The notes below the pieces were generated by a model. It was not told the DNA's origin. It did not search any database and saw only the letters and a list, made by a program, of their open reading frames with translations. From Trueperella bernardiae (GTDB lineage Bacteria; Actinomycetota; Actinomycetes; Actinomycetales; Actinomycetaceae): a stretch of DNA of 64,000 nucleotides. The stretch is taken from contig NZ_LNIZ01000004.1 of NCBI RefSeq assembly GCF_001469025.1, positions 124,001 to 188,000 of the forward strand, read 5' to 3'. Positions within the stretch are counted from its first letter, which is position 1; each line of letters opens with the position of its first letter. This document shows positions 27,893-38,056 of this stretch, piece by piece. A program made the position numbers and the translations under genes.

Positions 27893-29787
27893 CGGGCCTC
27901 CCGGTGCACGACGTCGAAGTAGCGCGGATCGTCCAGCAGCTCGGCGTGCGTGCCGCGGGCGAGCTCGGCGCCGTCGGCACCAAGGAAGATGACCTCGTCC
28001 GCCTCACCGAGCACGATGGGCGAGGTGGTGACGACGGCGGTGGTGCGGCCCTCCCGCGCGGCGCGCAAGCGCTGGGCGATGCGGGACTCGGTGTGGGAGT
28101 CGACAGCGGAAGTCGGCTCCACGAGCAGGAGGATGGGCGCCTCGGTGAGCACCGCCCGAGCCAGTGCCACGCGCTGGCGTTGGCCTCCCGAGAGCGAGCG
28201 GCCGCGCTCGGCCACGTAGCCGTCCAGCCCCTCCTCCAGGCTGTCAACGATGTCGGCGGCGTCGGCGGTGATCATGGCGAGCATGAGCTCGCGCACCCCG
28301 ATCGCCACCGGGTTGTCCTTGTGGTCGCGGTGGGCAACCCCCGAGCCGTCGCCCGTGTCGGCCATCTGGCGGCCCACCTCGCGTGGGAGCGGCCAGGCAG
28401 CGTTGTTCGCCTCCAGGTTCGAGCGCAGCCGGCCCTGAAAGAGTTGGGCGATCGCGTCCGAGAGCACGATCGCGCTACGGACCTCGGCCAGCGGGAAGGC
28501 CGTCAGCGGGATGGAATCCTCGCCCTCCCAGCGGGCGGTGACGGGGGCGGCGTCGTCGGTGCGGGCCAGACGCTCGAGGAGCTCGGCCGAGACCTCGGGC
28601 GCGGAGCACACGAGCGCCGTGTTGAGGCCGGGCTTGATCTCCACACCCGTCGCCTCGTCCCGCAGGTGGGCGCACGACCAGTCTGCGCCGGCGCGGGCCG
28701 GCTGGGCGGCGGCGTCGGACGTGAGGGGCTCAATCGCCATCACCTTCGCCACCCGCCCGGCGCAGACGCGGGCGTCGGTGTACGTTTGCAGGAAGCCGAG
28801 CACCATCCAGATCGGAGCGCCCATGAACATCGAATACCCGTAGAAGGATACGAGCTGGCCGTGCGTCATCGCGCCCGAATAGACCTCCCACAGGCCGCCG
28901 CCCACGATGAGGACGGTGAAGCCGTACGGCACCGCGGCCGACAACGCGTTGAGGAAGGACTGCAGGGCGGCGGCACGAATCCCCGTCTCGCGCACCTTCT
29001 CCGACTGGCGCGTGTAACGCCCGATGTAAATATCCTCCCCGCCCACGCCGCGCAGCACACGCAGGCCGACCACGGCATCCGAGGCCAGGGTGGTGAGCTT
29101 GCCCCTCTCCTCGCGCTGGGCGTCAAGGCGGCGCTGGAGCGGGTTGATGAACACCAGCATGATCCCGATCGCCACCGGCACCCCGATCACCACCACAAGC
29201 CCTAGTGGCACGCTAATGCGGAGCATGAGGGCGGCGGTCAGCACAAAGGAGAAGATTGCAGCCGTCACGTCGGCAACCATGTAGGAAAAAGCGCCAAGCT
29301 TCTGGGCGTCGGTGGTGACGGCCGTGACCATCTCCCCCGACGGGATCGCTGCGCGCCCTCCTCCGCGCACGCCCGCGATCCGCTCCACCATCTTCAACGA
29401 CCAGCCCACATGCGCGCGCAACTCTGTCACCATGAGCACGGGCTCGGCAGCCGCGCCGATCATCCGTACCGCCATCGCGGCAAAAATGAGGGCGACCCCT
29501 GGGAGTAGGGACGTGGTCAGGCCGCGCTCGATGCCGGAGTCCAACGCCCGCCCCAGCGCCCAGGAGATGAACACCCCGCCGCCGTACGCCGCCATCGACA
29601 GGAGCGTGGCAAGCGCCAACACCTGCCAGTTCGCGCGAAGGGTAGAACGAAGCAGGCGGCCCGGGTCCATCTCCGGAACCGCGGACATCTCGAAGGAGGC
29701 CGGCCAGCGCTTCGGCTGCGGCCCAACCTCGAACCGGCGCTGATTAATTGCGCGGGAGGCGCGCTGAGAAGAAACGTGTTTTGCCAT
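27889..29787 (-). CDS. ABC exporter half-transporter, degenerate ATP-site partner 2
   Basis: A 632-residue partner of the preceding half-transporter and first gene of the pair. The membrane domain is normal. In the ATPase the Walker A is lost (VCSAPEVSAELL at its place), the Walker B Asp is replaced (ILLLVEP, about 553) and the switch His is missing (VVTTSP), but the signature LSGGQ (532-536) is perfect. This is the non-hydrolysing member of a heterodimer, not a pseudogene, because the frame and the remaining motifs are kept. The N-terminal 40 residues are basic. Confidence 0.88.
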   Translation of the reverse strand: MAKHVSSQRASRAINQRRFEVGPQPKRWPASFEMSAVPEMDPGRLLRSTLRANWQVLALATLLSMAAYGGGVFISWALGRALDSGIERGLTTSLLPGVALIFAAMAVRMIGAAAEPVLMVTELRAHVGWSLKMVERIAGVRGGGRAAIPSGEMVTAVTTDAQKLGAFSYMVADVTAAIFSFVLTAALMLRISVPLGLVVVIGVPVAIGIMLVFINPLQRRLDAQREERGKLTTLASDAVVGLRVLRGVGGEDIYIGRYTRQSEKVRETGIRAAALQSFLNALSAAVPYGFTVLIVGGGLWEVYSGAMTHGQLVSFYGYSMFMGAPIWMVLGFLQTYTDARVCAGRVAKVMAIEPLTSDAAAQPARAGADWSCAHLRDEATGVEIKPGLNTALVCSAPEVSAELLERLARTDDAAPVTARWEGEDSIPLTAFPLAEVRSAIVLSDAIAQLFQGRLRSNLEANNAAWPLPREVGRQMADTGDGSGVAHRDHKDNPVAIGVRELMLAMITADAADIVDSLEEGLDGYVAERGRSLSGGQRQRVALARAVLTEAPILLLVEPTSAVDSHTESRIAQRLRAAREGRTTAVVTTSPIVLGEADEVIFLGADGAELARGTHAELLDDPRYFDVVHREAR

Positions 29788-29851
29788 AGCTTTCGCAATT
29801 CCACACCGTCATCGGTCAAGTGTCAAACGCAGTCTCACGTGACAATATGCG

Positions 29852-29881
29852 GGAGGGCCGCCCCTTCCGGGACGGCCCTCC
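29852..29881 (-). terminator. Terminator after the peptide-binding lipoprotein gene
   Basis: A 13-bp stem (29852-29864 with 29869-29881, one G-T pair) has a 4-base loop and lies 25 bases after the stop of the leftward binding-protein gene. No strong T run follows. Confidence 0.65.
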
Positions 29882-29906
29882 GTGTTCGTGTGCTATAGCC
29901 GAGAGA

Positions 29907-31637
29907 TTACTTGGTGTAGCCGATGTTCTCGGTCAGCAGGGTCTCGAACGTGGTCGAACCGTAGTTCGCCAGGTTCGAGGGGATTGCCGTGATGTTCGCG
30001 CGGTAGTACAGCGGGAGAACCATGACTTCGTCCCAGATCACCTTATCGGCTTCGTTGGTGAGCTCGCGGCGCTTGTCGACGTCGGTCTCAGCAGCGATCT
30101 GCGGGATCAGCTCGTCAACCTTGTCAACCTTGAGGCCGGCGAAGTTCGAGTTCACGAGGTTGCCCTCATCATCGAACGGGTTGCCGTAGATCTGGCCGAC
30201 GTTCGCCATCGGGTACGGGGTGCCGTTCCACGCGAAGGAGGTCGCATCGTACTCGCCACCAATGACGTGCTTGAAGAAGTTCTGCCCCTCAACATCCTGG
30301 TAGGTCACCTTGATGCCGATGTCCTTCATCATCTCCATGAGCATGGCGCCCTCGTTCTCATTCGCGGCGTTACCCGGAATGCGCAGGTAACGGAAGCCAA
30401 GCTCCTGGCCGTCCTTCTCGTAGTAGCCCGAGGTTTCATTCATGGTGTAACCGGCGTCCTCGAGGAGGGCGGTGGCCGCCTCCGGGTCGAAGCCGACCGA
30501 GTTGTCCTGGTAGCCAGCCTGGTTCGGCATGAAGAAGTGGTTGCCCAGGTTCAGATCGTAATCCTGCGAGGGCAGGCCAGACAGGTCGGAAGCGGCAATG
30601 TCCTTGGTGTCAATGCCGAGCTGGATCGCCTGGCGAACCGCCTTGTCCTGGAGCGCACCCGCGCGGGAGTTGAAGGTGAAGTGACGCCACTGAACCGAGG
30701 ACGACATCGTGATCTGAGCGTCGGGGCGGTTCTGTGCCGTCTCGTAGGAGGCGGCGTCAACAATGAAGTTGATCGCGTCGATCTCACCGTTCGCGAAGCC
30801 GGAGGCCGTGGCCTGCTGGTTCAGCGAGGAGAAGGTCACAGTCTCAAGCTTCGGAGTCGAGCCCCACCACTCAGGGTTGCGCTCAAGGGTAAGGACCTTC
30901 TGGGCGGCGTTCGAGTTCGCCACGCGGAACGGGCCGGCGAAGAACTTGTTCGCCTCGACCGGGTCAACCCAGCCAGTGTTGAAGGTCTCCGGATCGGAGA
31001 TACCAGCCGCGGGCTGAACCGTGGAGAAGTTCGCCGACCAGTCCGGGTACTCCTCCGAGTACTTGGCGATGACTTGCTGCGGGGAGTCGCCAGCCTCGAT
31101 CGACTTGATCTGGGTCCAGCCATCAGAGGACGGGCAGCTGATGCCCTCGACCTGGCCCGAGCAGGCCTTCCACAGCGCCTCGTAGTCGGCGGCGGTGATG
31201 GGCGTGCCGTCATTCCACTTGGAATCCGGGTTGAGGTTCAGGGTGATGACCATGGCGTTCTCGCCGTCGCCCTTAAGGTTCGCGTCATAGGACTCGAGGT
31301 AGGCCGGGTTGACGTCGAAGCCACCGTTCTCGTCGAAAATCCAGTTCACCGGGGCGATGAACGAGGAGATGGTGGAGGAGACGTCAACGGTATTGCCGTC
31401 AACGTGGCTTGGGTTGAACTGCTCCGGGTAGGCGTCAGAGATCGCGAGGCGGAGCGTACCGCCGTCGGCGAGCTCGGCCGGATCAACCTTGTTGTAGTCC
31501 GACGCCGGCAGCACCTTCTCGTCGCTACCCTTGCCCGGGTCGCCACCCGAGCCGCCGTTCGAACCACCAGACGAGCAGGCGCTCAGCGTGAGCGCGCCAG
31601 CGGCAACCAGTGCAATGCCTGCCTTCTTCATTCGCAT
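29907..31637 (-). CDS. Peptide/nickel-type ABC substrate-binding lipoprotein (SBP_bac_5)
   Basis: A 576-residue exported lipoprotein. The signal peptide MRMKKAGIALVAAGALTLSA ends at a lipobox Cys (LSAC), then a Gly/Ser linker, then the family 5 binding fold (RLAISDAYPEQFNPSHVDGN, SKWNDGTPITAADY). AAGGAGG lies eight bases before the ATG at 31637. It is downstream of the oppBCDF-like genes but separated from them by a strong terminator, so it has its own promoter and can be made in excess, as is normal for binding proteins. Confidence 0.88.
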   Translation of the reverse strand: MRMKKAGIALVAAGALTLSACSSGGSNGGSGGDPGKGSDEKVLPASDYNKVDPAELADGGTLRLAISDAYPEQFNPSHVDGNTVDVSSTISSFIAPVNWIFDENGGFDVNPAYLESYDANLKGDGENAMVITLNLNPDSKWNDGTPITAADYEALWKACSGQVEGISCPSSDGWTQIKSIEAGDSPQQVIAKYSEEYPDWSANFSTVQPAAGISDPETFNTGWVDPVEANKFFAGPFRVANSNAAQKVLTLERNPEWWGSTPKLETVTFSSLNQQATASGFANGEIDAINFIVDAASYETAQNRPDAQITMSSSVQWRHFTFNSRAGALQDKAVRQAIQLGIDTKDIAASDLSGLPSQDYDLNLGNHFFMPNQAGYQDNSVGFDPEAATALLEDAGYTMNETSGYYEKDGQELGFRYLRIPGNAANENEGAMLMEMMKDIGIKVTYQDVEGQNFFKHVIGGEYDATSFAWNGTPYPMANVGQIYGNPFDDEGNLVNSNFAGLKVDKVDELIPQIAAETDVDKRRELTNEADKVIWDEVMVLPLYYRANITAIPSNLANYGSTTFETLLTENIGYTK

Positions 31638-31794
31638 AAAATGTCCTCCTTCAGGACTCGCCTTTCGCCGGACGTGCGAAAGTTCATGGAGCCAGATTAG
31701 TCCATAATCTCGACATCGTGAAAACCTCTCCCCATCCGTTACCGAAGCGTTATCTACTTTTCGGTCAAGAAATGTCTATTGCCGCCGGTCAAAA

Positions 31795-31829
31795 GGGTGG
31801 GCCCGCGATCGACGATCGCGGGCCCACCC
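31795..31829 (-). terminator. Intrinsic terminator of the oppBCDF-like operon
   Basis: A 17-bp perfect stem (31795-31811 with 31813-31829) is followed on the minus strand by TTTT. It lies just after the stop of the fused ATPase gene at 31843. Confidence 0.85.
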
Positions 31830-31842
31830 CTACCTGGAACGG

Positions 31843-33987
31843 TTAGAAAACATTGAGCTGGCGCGGGTAGTAGCACGCCACGTCGTGATCTGCACCCATG
31901 GTGGAGAACTCGGGGTGAGCCCCCTGGCAGACCTGCTTCTCCCCCTCCATCAGCGTCTCAAAGACTGGACAACGGGTGACGAAGCGGCACCCCTTGGGCG
32001 GGTTCGCCGGCGACGGCAGGTCGCCCTTGAGCAGGATGCGGTGGCGACTGCGCTCCTTTGCCGGATCCGGAATCGGGATCGCGGAGAGCAGGGCCTGGGT
32101 GTAGGGATGACGCGGCGCCTCGAAGACGGCGTCGACATCGCCAACCTCCACGAGCTTGCCCAAATACATGACGGCCACGCGGTCGGCGATATGGCGGATG
32201 ACCGACAGGTCGTGAGCCACGAACAGGTAGGACAGGTTGAGCTTGGCGCGCAGTTCGTCCAGCAGGTTGATGACGCCGGCCTGGATCGACACGTCGAGTG
32301 CCGAGACGGGCTCATCCAGCACCAGCAGCTTGGGCTGGACCGCAAGCGCGCGGGCGATGCCGATGCGCTGGCGCTGGCCGCCGGAGAAGTTGCGCGGGTA
32401 GCGGTTGACGTGCGCGGGCTCGAGGCCCACCATGTCCATCAGTTCCTTCACCCGCGGCTCGATGTCGGCCTTATTCCAGCCGGCATACTTCAGCGGTTCA
32501 GCAATGATGTCGAAGACCGGCATGCGCGGGTCAAGGGAGGCCATCGGGTCCTGGAAGACCACTTGGAGGTCATTGCGCACGCGCTTGCGGTCCGCGCGCG
32601 TCATGTCCGCCGTGTTCTCCCCGAGCACCACGATCTTGCCCTCGATCGGCTTGACCAGGTTGAGGACCTCCATGAGGGTGGTCGTCTTACCCGAGCCGGA
32701 CTCGCCCACGAGGCCCAGGGTCTCCCCCGCACGGATGTCGAGGGAAATGCCGTCCACCGCGTGGACCGTGCCCACGCGCCGGCGGAACACCGAGCCCTTC
32801 ATGAGCGGGAAGTGCTTCTTCATGTCCTCCAGGCGCAGCACCTCTTCGCGCTCGTTGCGCGGCGTTCCATCGAACGGCGGAATGACGGGGGCGGGCTTGG
32901 GGTAAATATCCGAGTAGCGCTTCGATTCGTCGCGGATCTCCTCGCGGCGGATGCAGGCCACGTCGTGCGGGATGTCCGGGGTGTCAGACTTGACCGGCTC
33001 GAGCGTGGGTTCCCCGTCCAGGCAGGCTTCCACGGCCACCGGGCAGCGGGCGGCAAAAGGGCAGCCGGTCTGTTCGTACAGCATCGACGGCGGGTTGCCT
33101 TCGACGACGGCGAGCTGGCTGTCCTTCTTCGAATCGAGCCGCGGCAGGGAGCCGAGCAGGCCGATCGTGTAGGGCATGGCGGAGTGGTAGAAGATCTCGT
33201 CCACCGCGCCACGCTCCACGATGCGCCCGGCGTACATGACCGCCACCTTGTCGGCGATGCCGGCTACCACGCCCAGGTCGTGGGTGATCATGATGACCGC
33301 GGCGCCCGTCTCCTTCTGGGCGCGGCGCAGAACGTCGAGGATCTGGGCCTGGATGGTCACGTCGAGTGCCGTGGTCGGTTCGTCGGCGATGATGAGGTCC
33401 GGTTTGTTGGCGATCGCCATGGCGATCATGGCACGCTGGCGCATTCCGCCGGAGAACTCATGCGGGAAGGACTTGACCCGGATCTCGGGGTTCGGGATGC
33501 CCACGATGCTCAGCAGCTCTACCGCGCGGGCCTGGGCGTCCTTCTCCGAGATCTTCTTGTCATGCGACTGGAGTGCCTCGATGATCTGATCGCCGATCGT
33601 GTAGACCGGGGTCAGGGCCGAAAGCGGGTCCTGGAAGACCATGGCGATGTTCTTGCCGCGGATCTTCGACAGGTAGGAATCGGACTTGCCCAGGATCTCG
33701 GTGCCGTGGATCTTGACCGATCCCTCCACGTCCGCCGCCGGATCGAGCAGACCCATGATCGACATGGAGGTCACGGACTTACCCGATCCAGATTCGCCCA
33801 CGATGCCGAGCACCTCGCCCGAGTTCACGGTGAGGTTGACTCCGCGCACGGCGTGCACCACGCCATCCTCGGAAGGGAAGCGGACGTTGAGGCCCGACAC
33901 CTCCACCACCGGCACGCCGGGCGTGGGGGTGGGCAACGAACGATCGTCGGTAGTTTCACTCACGTTGGTCTCTTTCGTAGATGTCAC
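31843..33987 (-). CDS. Fused dual ATPase of peptide ABC importer (DppD-DppF/OppD-OppF)
   Basis: A 714-residue protein with two complete ABC ATPase domains joined in one chain. Domain 1 has [27 protein letters not shown] and [12 protein letters not shown]. Domain 2 has [28 protein letters not shown] and [12 protein letters not shown]. Each ends with the Cys-rich oligopeptide C-terminal extension ([25 protein letters not shown]), which may hold an Fe-S cluster in this family. The GTG at 33987 overlaps the permease stop (GTGA); a second GTG at 33963 with AAAGAG upstream is a real alternative. Confidence 0.9.
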   Translation of the reverse strand: MTSTKETNVSETTDDRSLPTPTPGVPVVEVSGLNVRFPSEDGVVHAVRGVNLTVNSGEVLGIVGESGSGKSVTSMSIMGLLDPAADVEGSVKIHGTEILGKSDSYLSKIRGKNIAMVFQDPLSALTPVYTIGDQIIEALQSHDKKISEKDAQARAVELLSIVGIPNPEIRVKSFPHEFSGGMRQRAMIAMAIANKPDLIIADEPTTALDVTIQAQILDVLRRAQKETGAAVIMITHDLGVVAGIADKVAVMYAGRIVERGAVDEIFYHSAMPYTIGLLGSLPRLDSKKDSQLAVVEGNPPSMLYEQTGCPFAARCPVAVEACLDGEPTLEPVKSDTPDIPHDVACIRREEIRDESKRYSDIYPKPAPVIPPFDGTPRNEREEVLRLEDMKKHFPLMKGSVFRRRVGTVHAVDGISLDIRAGETLGLVGESGSGKTTTLMEVLNLVKPIEGKIVVLGENTADMTRADRKRVRNDLQVVFQDPMASLDPRMPVFDIIAEPLKYAGWNKADIEPRVKELMDMVGLEPAHVNRYPRNFSGGQRQRIGIARALAVQPKLLVLDEPVSALDVSIQAGVINLLDELRAKLNLSYLFVAHDLSVIRHIADRVAVMYLGKLVEVGDVDAVFEAPRHPYTQALLSAIPIPDPAKERSRHRILLKGDLPSPANPPKGCRFVTRCPVFETLMEGEKQVCQGAHPEFSTMGADHDVACYYPRQLNVF

Positions 33988-34982
33988 GCCTTACCACCCC
34001 CGGACTTCGACGACGGGTCGAGCGCGTCGCGCAGACCGTCACCGATGAAGTTCACCGATGCCAGCATCACGACGAGCGCCACGGCCGGCGGCAGGAACAG
34101 CCACGGGTGTGTGATCGCCGACGCCTGGCCGGCGCCGATGAGCGAGCCGAGGGAGACCTGCGGGTCCTTGATGCCGAAGCCGAAGTAGGACAGGGAGGTC
34201 TCGGACAGCACTGCGGTGGCCACGCCGAGCGTGAAGTCGATGATGAGTAGCGAGGAGATGTTAGGCAGGATGTGGCGCACGATGATCGTGCCGGAGGGCA
34301 CGGACATGAACTTCGCGGCGTGGACGTAGTCAAGGTTCTTCACCGACATCGTCAGCGACCGCACCACGCGCGCCGTCAGCATCCAGCCGAATCCTGCCAG
34401 CAACAGGATGAAGATGAACACGCCCTTGTTCTCCGCGCCGAAGCGGTTGGAGATGATGGCGATCATGAGGAAGGACGGGATGACCAGCATGAGGTCAATG
34501 AACCAGGTGGCGGCCTTGTCCACCCAGCCGCCGAAGTAAGCGGCGGCCGATCCGAAGAGGGCCGCCCATCCGGTCTGGATGAGCGCCACGGCGAAGCCGA
34601 TGATGATCGACTTGCGCAGGCCCTCGAGCGTCATCGCGAACATGTCGCGCCCGCGGCGGTCGGTACCGAAGAGGTGCTCCGCGCTCGGGCCCTCGAGGTA
34701 GTGCCCGCGGTCGCGTTCGAGGTAGCTCCACTCCGTCAGGTGCGGGCCAATGATGGCCACGAGCAAGACGATGACGAGGCCGATGATGCCGACGACGGCC
34801 GTCTTGTTACGCCAGAAGCGGCGCAGGACGATCTGCCGGCGCGAGTAGCGCTTGGTGGAAGCCAGGCGCTCGGCATTCTGCTGGGCGAGCTTGGTGCGCA
34901 CGGCGCCGAGCTGTGCGGCATCCGCCATCGGGGAAATCTGTTCGGGCAACACTACTTCAGTGGTGTGATCGAGATGCTCCAT
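33984..34982 (-). CDS. Peptide ABC importer permease, DppC/OppC type
   Basis: A 332-residue permease. A roughly 65-residue cytoplasmic N-terminus precedes helix 1 (AVVGIIGLVIVLLVAIIGP), then FGTDRRGRDMFA, the usual start of the OppC permease domain, and the EAA loop (VHAAKFMSVPSGTIIVRHIL). Six helices in total are expected. It pairs with the OppB-type permease; the ATG overlaps that stop by one base (TAATG). Confidence 0.9.
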   Translation of the reverse strand: MEHLDHTTEVVLPEQISPMADAAQLGAVRTKLAQQNAERLASTKRYSRRQIVLRRFWRNKTAVVGIIGLVIVLLVAIIGPHLTEWSYLERDRGHYLEGPSAEHLFGTDRRGRDMFAMTLEGLRKSIIIGFAVALIQTGWAALFGSAAAYFGGWVDKAATWFIDLMLVIPSFLMIAIISNRFGAENKGVFIFILLLAGFGWMLTARVVRSLTMSVKNLDYVHAAKFMSVPSGTIIVRHILPNISSLLIIDFTLGVATAVLSETSLSYFGFGIKDPQVSLGSLIGAGQASAITHPWLFLPPAVALVVMLASVNFIGDGLRDALDPSSKSGGGKA

Positions 34983-35992
34983 TAGTTCACCCTCACTCGT
35001 GGATCGACTGCTGCGATCAGGACGTCGGACAGGAAAGCGCCGGTGAGTGTGGCAACACCGGAGAAGGCGACCACGGCCGCGGTTCCGTTGATGTCCTGCG
35101 CCTGGATGGTCTTCACACCGTAGATGCCCATGCCCTCCCAGCCGAAGACCTGCTCGGTGATGGCGGCGCCCAGCACGAGGCCGGTGATGCCAAAGGCGAA
35201 GTAGGTAGCAATCGGGATGAGGGAGGTGCGCAGGGCGTGGCGGCGCACGGCGGTGCCGAAGCGCAGGCCCTTGGCGCGGGCGGTGCGCACGTAGTCGGCA
35301 CCGAGGGTGTCAAGCATGAGGTTGCGCTGGTAGCGCGAATAAGTGGCGAGGCCGCCCAGCGAGATCGCGATCGTGGGCAGCAGCAGATGCGTGAGGCGAT
35401 CTTGCAGGTTGGGCCAGAATTCCGCGGGTGGCACGGCTGACTGTGGCCCGAGGAATTGGAAGAAGGTTGAATCGAAGGTGTTGTTGAACCACACGGCACT
35501 CATCTGCAGGCCGATGGCGATAACCATGGCGGGGGTGGAGATGATGATCATGGCGATGATGGTGACGATGCGGTCACCCACCGAGTACTGGTGCACGGCC
35601 GCCCATGCGCCGATCGCCACGCCGCCGACGATGCCAATGAAGAAGCCGAGGAAGACCAGTTGCAAGGAGAGCAGGATGCGGTTGGCGACCTGGTCGTTGA
35701 CCGATTCGCCCAGCGGGGAGAAGCCCCAGTCCCAGTGCCCGAAGACCATTCCGAGCCAGTCGACGTAGCGGCTCCAGATCGGCTCGAGCGGGTTGATGTT
35801 CCACGCGTTAAGGCGGGTGTCAACTGCCGCCACGACCTCCGCGTACGAACTGTTGGCCATCTTGGTCAGTTCGTTCTCGATGAGCATCGAGCGCGGATCC
35901 AACTGTGTGCCCGCCAAGAAGTAGGCGATAGTGACGGCTACGAACAGTAGAACTACGTAGTTCAGCAACCGTCGGATCAGATACTTAGTCAT
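34982..35992 (-). CDS. Peptide ABC importer permease, DppB/OppB type
   Basis: A 336-residue permease beginning MTKYLIRRLLNYVVLLFVAV, the classical OppB N-terminus, with the EAA-like loop YVRTARAKGLRFGTAVRRHA near residue 245. The ATG at 35992 follows AGAAGG; the frame remains open upstream to 36079 but without a ribosome site. It heads the oppB-oppC-oppDF operon. A 70-base leader with a hairpin is likely. Confidence 0.9.
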   Translation of the reverse strand: MTKYLIRRLLNYVVLLFVAVTIAYFLAGTQLDPRSMLIENELTKMANSSYAEVVAAVDTRLNAWNINPLEPIWSRYVDWLGMVFGHWDWGFSPLGESVNDQVANRILLSLQLVFLGFFIGIVGGVAIGAWAAVHQYSVGDRIVTIIAMIIISTPAMVIAIGLQMSAVWFNNTFDSTFFQFLGPQSAVPPAEFWPNLQDRLTHLLLPTIAISLGGLATYSRYQRNLMLDTLGADYVRTARAKGLRFGTAVRRHALRTSLIPIATYFAFGITGLVLGAAITEQVFGWEGMGIYGVKTIQAQDINGTAAVVAFSGVATLTGAFLSDVLIAAVDPRVRVN

Positions 35993-36010
35993 GCGAGGCC
36001 TTCTCGTAAG

Positions 36011-36045
36011 TGACGCCCTCCGCCTCGCTTGGACGATGGGCGTCA
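36011..36045 (-). other. Stem-loop in the oppB leader
   Basis: TGACGCCC (36011-36018) pairs with GGGCGTCA (36038-36045) over a 19-base loop, between oppB and a candidate -10 TAGACT (36072-36067). It could be a leader structure; no known riboswitch motif is seen. Confidence 0.3.
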
Positions 36046-36198
36046 ATTCTTCACTTATGGTCAGGGAGTCTATACCCAAGCATTGATCTAATCACGTTTA
36101 GAGGTGTCCCGCCCCTCAAATTCAGTTCAAAATCACGCTAGGGAATGCCCTCGGAGTGGCAAAGCCGACCTCGAGTCGATAACTGACCACTTCCAAAC

Positions 36199-36204
36199 TA
36201 GGCT
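36199..36204 (+). promoter_or_regulatory. -10 element TAGGCT for lipB, leaderless type
   Basis: TAGGCT ends six bases before the GTG start of lipB at 36211. No ribosome site is present, so the start and leaderless expression support each other. Confidence 0.55.
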
Positions 36205-36210
36205 GAATCC

Positions 36211-36954
36211 GTGCAGATCGTCAACGTACTTCATCGCGGCCCAGTCGATTACATGACCGTTGACCGTCTCCAGCGCTATATTCACGGCGAGGTGGCGGCT
36301 TTGCGGATGCCGGATACCTTTATTGTGTGGGAGGCCCAGCCCACCTACACGGCCGGCCGGCGCACGGAGGACAAGGACATCCCGGACACGTCCGTGCCGG
36401 TGATCCGGATGGATCGGGGCGGATCGGTCACCTATCACGGCCCGGGCCAGCTTGTGGTCTACCCCATCGTCAAGGTCCGCCCGCCGAAGGACGTAGTCGC
36501 GTTCGTGCGCAACACGGAGCGGGCGATCATGGGGGCGCTTGCCGAGTACGGCATCGACTCGGTCCAGGTGGAGGGCCGGTCCGGGGTGTGGATCTGCGCG
36601 CCCGGCGCGATCGATCGGAAGGTGTGCGCGATCGGCATCAAGTTCGCTGACGACGCCACGATGCACGGCCTCGCCCTCAACGTCACCACCAACCTGGAGG
36701 ACTTCACGCGGGTCATCCCCTGCGGCCTTGCCGACGCCGGGGTCACCTCGCTTGCCGAGCTGGGACATCCCACCACGCTCGACGACGCCGCAGTCACCCT
36801 CTTGCCTCACCTCGCGCGGGCCTACCAGCAGTTTGCGCTGCGCCCGTCGGAGGAGCTGGAGGTCGCGGACACGGAGGCGATCATCACCCAGATGGGCGAC
36901 TTCCACCCCACCCCGCACGCGGATACCGGCTCGGCCTGGCATCCCCGCCACTAG
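36211..36954 (+). CDS. lipB: Lipoyl(octanoyl) transferase
   Basis: A 247-residue enzyme that moves octanoyl from acyl carrier protein to lipoyl domains. RMDRGGSVTYHGPGQLVVYP and GVWICAPGAIDRKVCAIGIK are the conserved active-site blocks, and the Cys in VIPCGLADAGVTSL with the Lys in DRKV form the Cys/Lys pair. It uses a GTG start and precedes lipA by 43 bases. The pathway supports pyruvate and 2-oxoglutarate dehydrogenases. Confidence 0.93.
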   Translation: MQIVNVLHRGPVDYMTVDRLQRYIHGEVAALRMPDTFIVWEAQPTYTAGRRTEDKDIPDTSVPVIRMDRGGSVTYHGPGQLVVYPIVKVRPPKDVVAFVRNTERAIMGALAEYGIDSVQVEGRSGVWICAPGAIDRKVCAIGIKFADDATMHGLALNVTTNLEDFTRVIPCGLADAGVTSLAELGHPTTLDDAAVTLLPHLARAYQQFALRPSEELEVADTEAIITQMGDFHPTPHADTGSAWHPRH

Positions 36955-36997
36955 GCGGCCCGGCTTACAATGACGACGTACGTTTAAAGGAGAACAC

Positions 36998-38032
36998 GTG
37001 AGCCTCAGCATCGACCAGCGAAATCCCGAGGGGCGCAAGTTGCTGCGCATCGAAGAGCGCAACGCCGAGACACCGATCGAATCGAAACCGGAGTGGATCA
37101 AGACCACCGCCACCGTGGGCAAGGAATACACCGACATGCGCAACCGCGTGGACGGCGCCGGCCTACACACGGTGTGCAAGGAGGCCAACTGCCCCAACAT
37201 CTACGAGTGTTGGGAGGACCGCGAGGCCTCCTTCCTCATCGGCGGTGACATCTGCACCCGCCGCTGCGACTTCTGCTTTATTAAGACGGGCAGGCCCACC
37301 GAGTACGACGTCGACGAGCCGCGCCGCGTGGCGGAGAGCGTGCGCGAGATGCAGCTCAACTACGCCACGATCACGGGCGTCACCCGCGATGACCTGGAGG
37401 ACGGCGCCTCCTGGCTGTACGCGGAGACGTGCCGCAAGATCCACGAGCTGTGCCCGAACACGGGCGTGGAGCTCCTGATCGACGACATGCGCGGCGGCGC
37501 CCCGGCCCTCCAGCGGGTCTTCGATTCGCGCCCCGAGGTGCTAGCCCACAACCTGGAGACCGTGCCGCGCATCTTTAAGAAGATCCGCCCGGCTTTCCGC
37601 TACGAGCGCTCGCTCGACCTGATCACGTTCGCCTCGGAGAACGAGCTGATCACGAAGTCGAACCTCATCCTCGGCATGGGCGAGACCCACGACGAGGTGC
37701 TGGCGACCATGGCCGACCTGCGCGAGGCCGGCTGCGACATCCTCACCATCACCCAATACCTGCGCCCCTCCAAGTTGCACCACCCGATCGACCGCTGGGT
37801 TAAGCCCGCGGAGTTCGTGGAGCTGTCGAAGATCGGCTACGAGATGGGCTTTGCCGGGATCATGGCCGGTCCGCTCGTGCGCTCCTCTTACCGTTCGGGC
37901 TCGTTGTGGTCGCGGGCGATGAAGCACAAGGGTTGGGAGATCCCCGAGAACCTGCGCGCGATCGCCGGCGCGGACGACAAGCCGCTGTTTGCCCGCCAGG
38001 AGGCGGCCGCCGTCGTCGCCCGCCACGGCTGA
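36998..38032 (+). CDS. lipA: Lipoyl synthase
   Basis: A 344-residue radical SAM enzyme. The auxiliary cluster cysteines are in [12 protein letters not shown] and the radical SAM cluster is CTRRCDFC. The C-terminal RSSYRSG gives the Ser ligand. It inserts two sulfurs into octanoyl groups placed by LipB. The GTG follows AAAGGAG. It is convergent with the acyl-CoA ligase gene. Confidence 0.95.
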   Translation: MSLSIDQRNPEGRKLLRIEERNAETPIESKPEWIKTTATVGKEYTDMRNRVDGAGLHTVCKEANCPNIYECWEDREASFLIGGDICTRRCDFCFIKTGRPTEYDVDEPRRVAESVREMQLNYATITGVTRDDLEDGASWLYAETCRKIHELCPNTGVELLIDDMRGGAPALQRVFDSRPEVLAHNLETVPRIFKKIRPAFRYERSLDLITFASENELITKSNLILGMGETHDEVLATMADLREAGCDILTITQYLRPSKLHHPIDRWVKPAEFVELSKIGYEMGFAGIMAGPLVRSSYRSGSLWSRAMKHKGWEIPENLRAIAGADDKPLFARQEAAAVVARHG

Positions 38033-38056
38033 CCGCGCGGCCGCGCAACCGCCGGG

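Noticed and set aside
27889-29787. Degenerate ABC ATPase as a pseudogene
   Set aside because: The frame is complete, the signature motif is perfect and the partner has the opposite defects, so it is a functional heterodimer subunit.
31885-34188. A 767-codon plus-strand frame opposite the peptide importer ATPase
   Set aside because: Shadow of the fused ATPase gene, with no domain and typical shadow composition.
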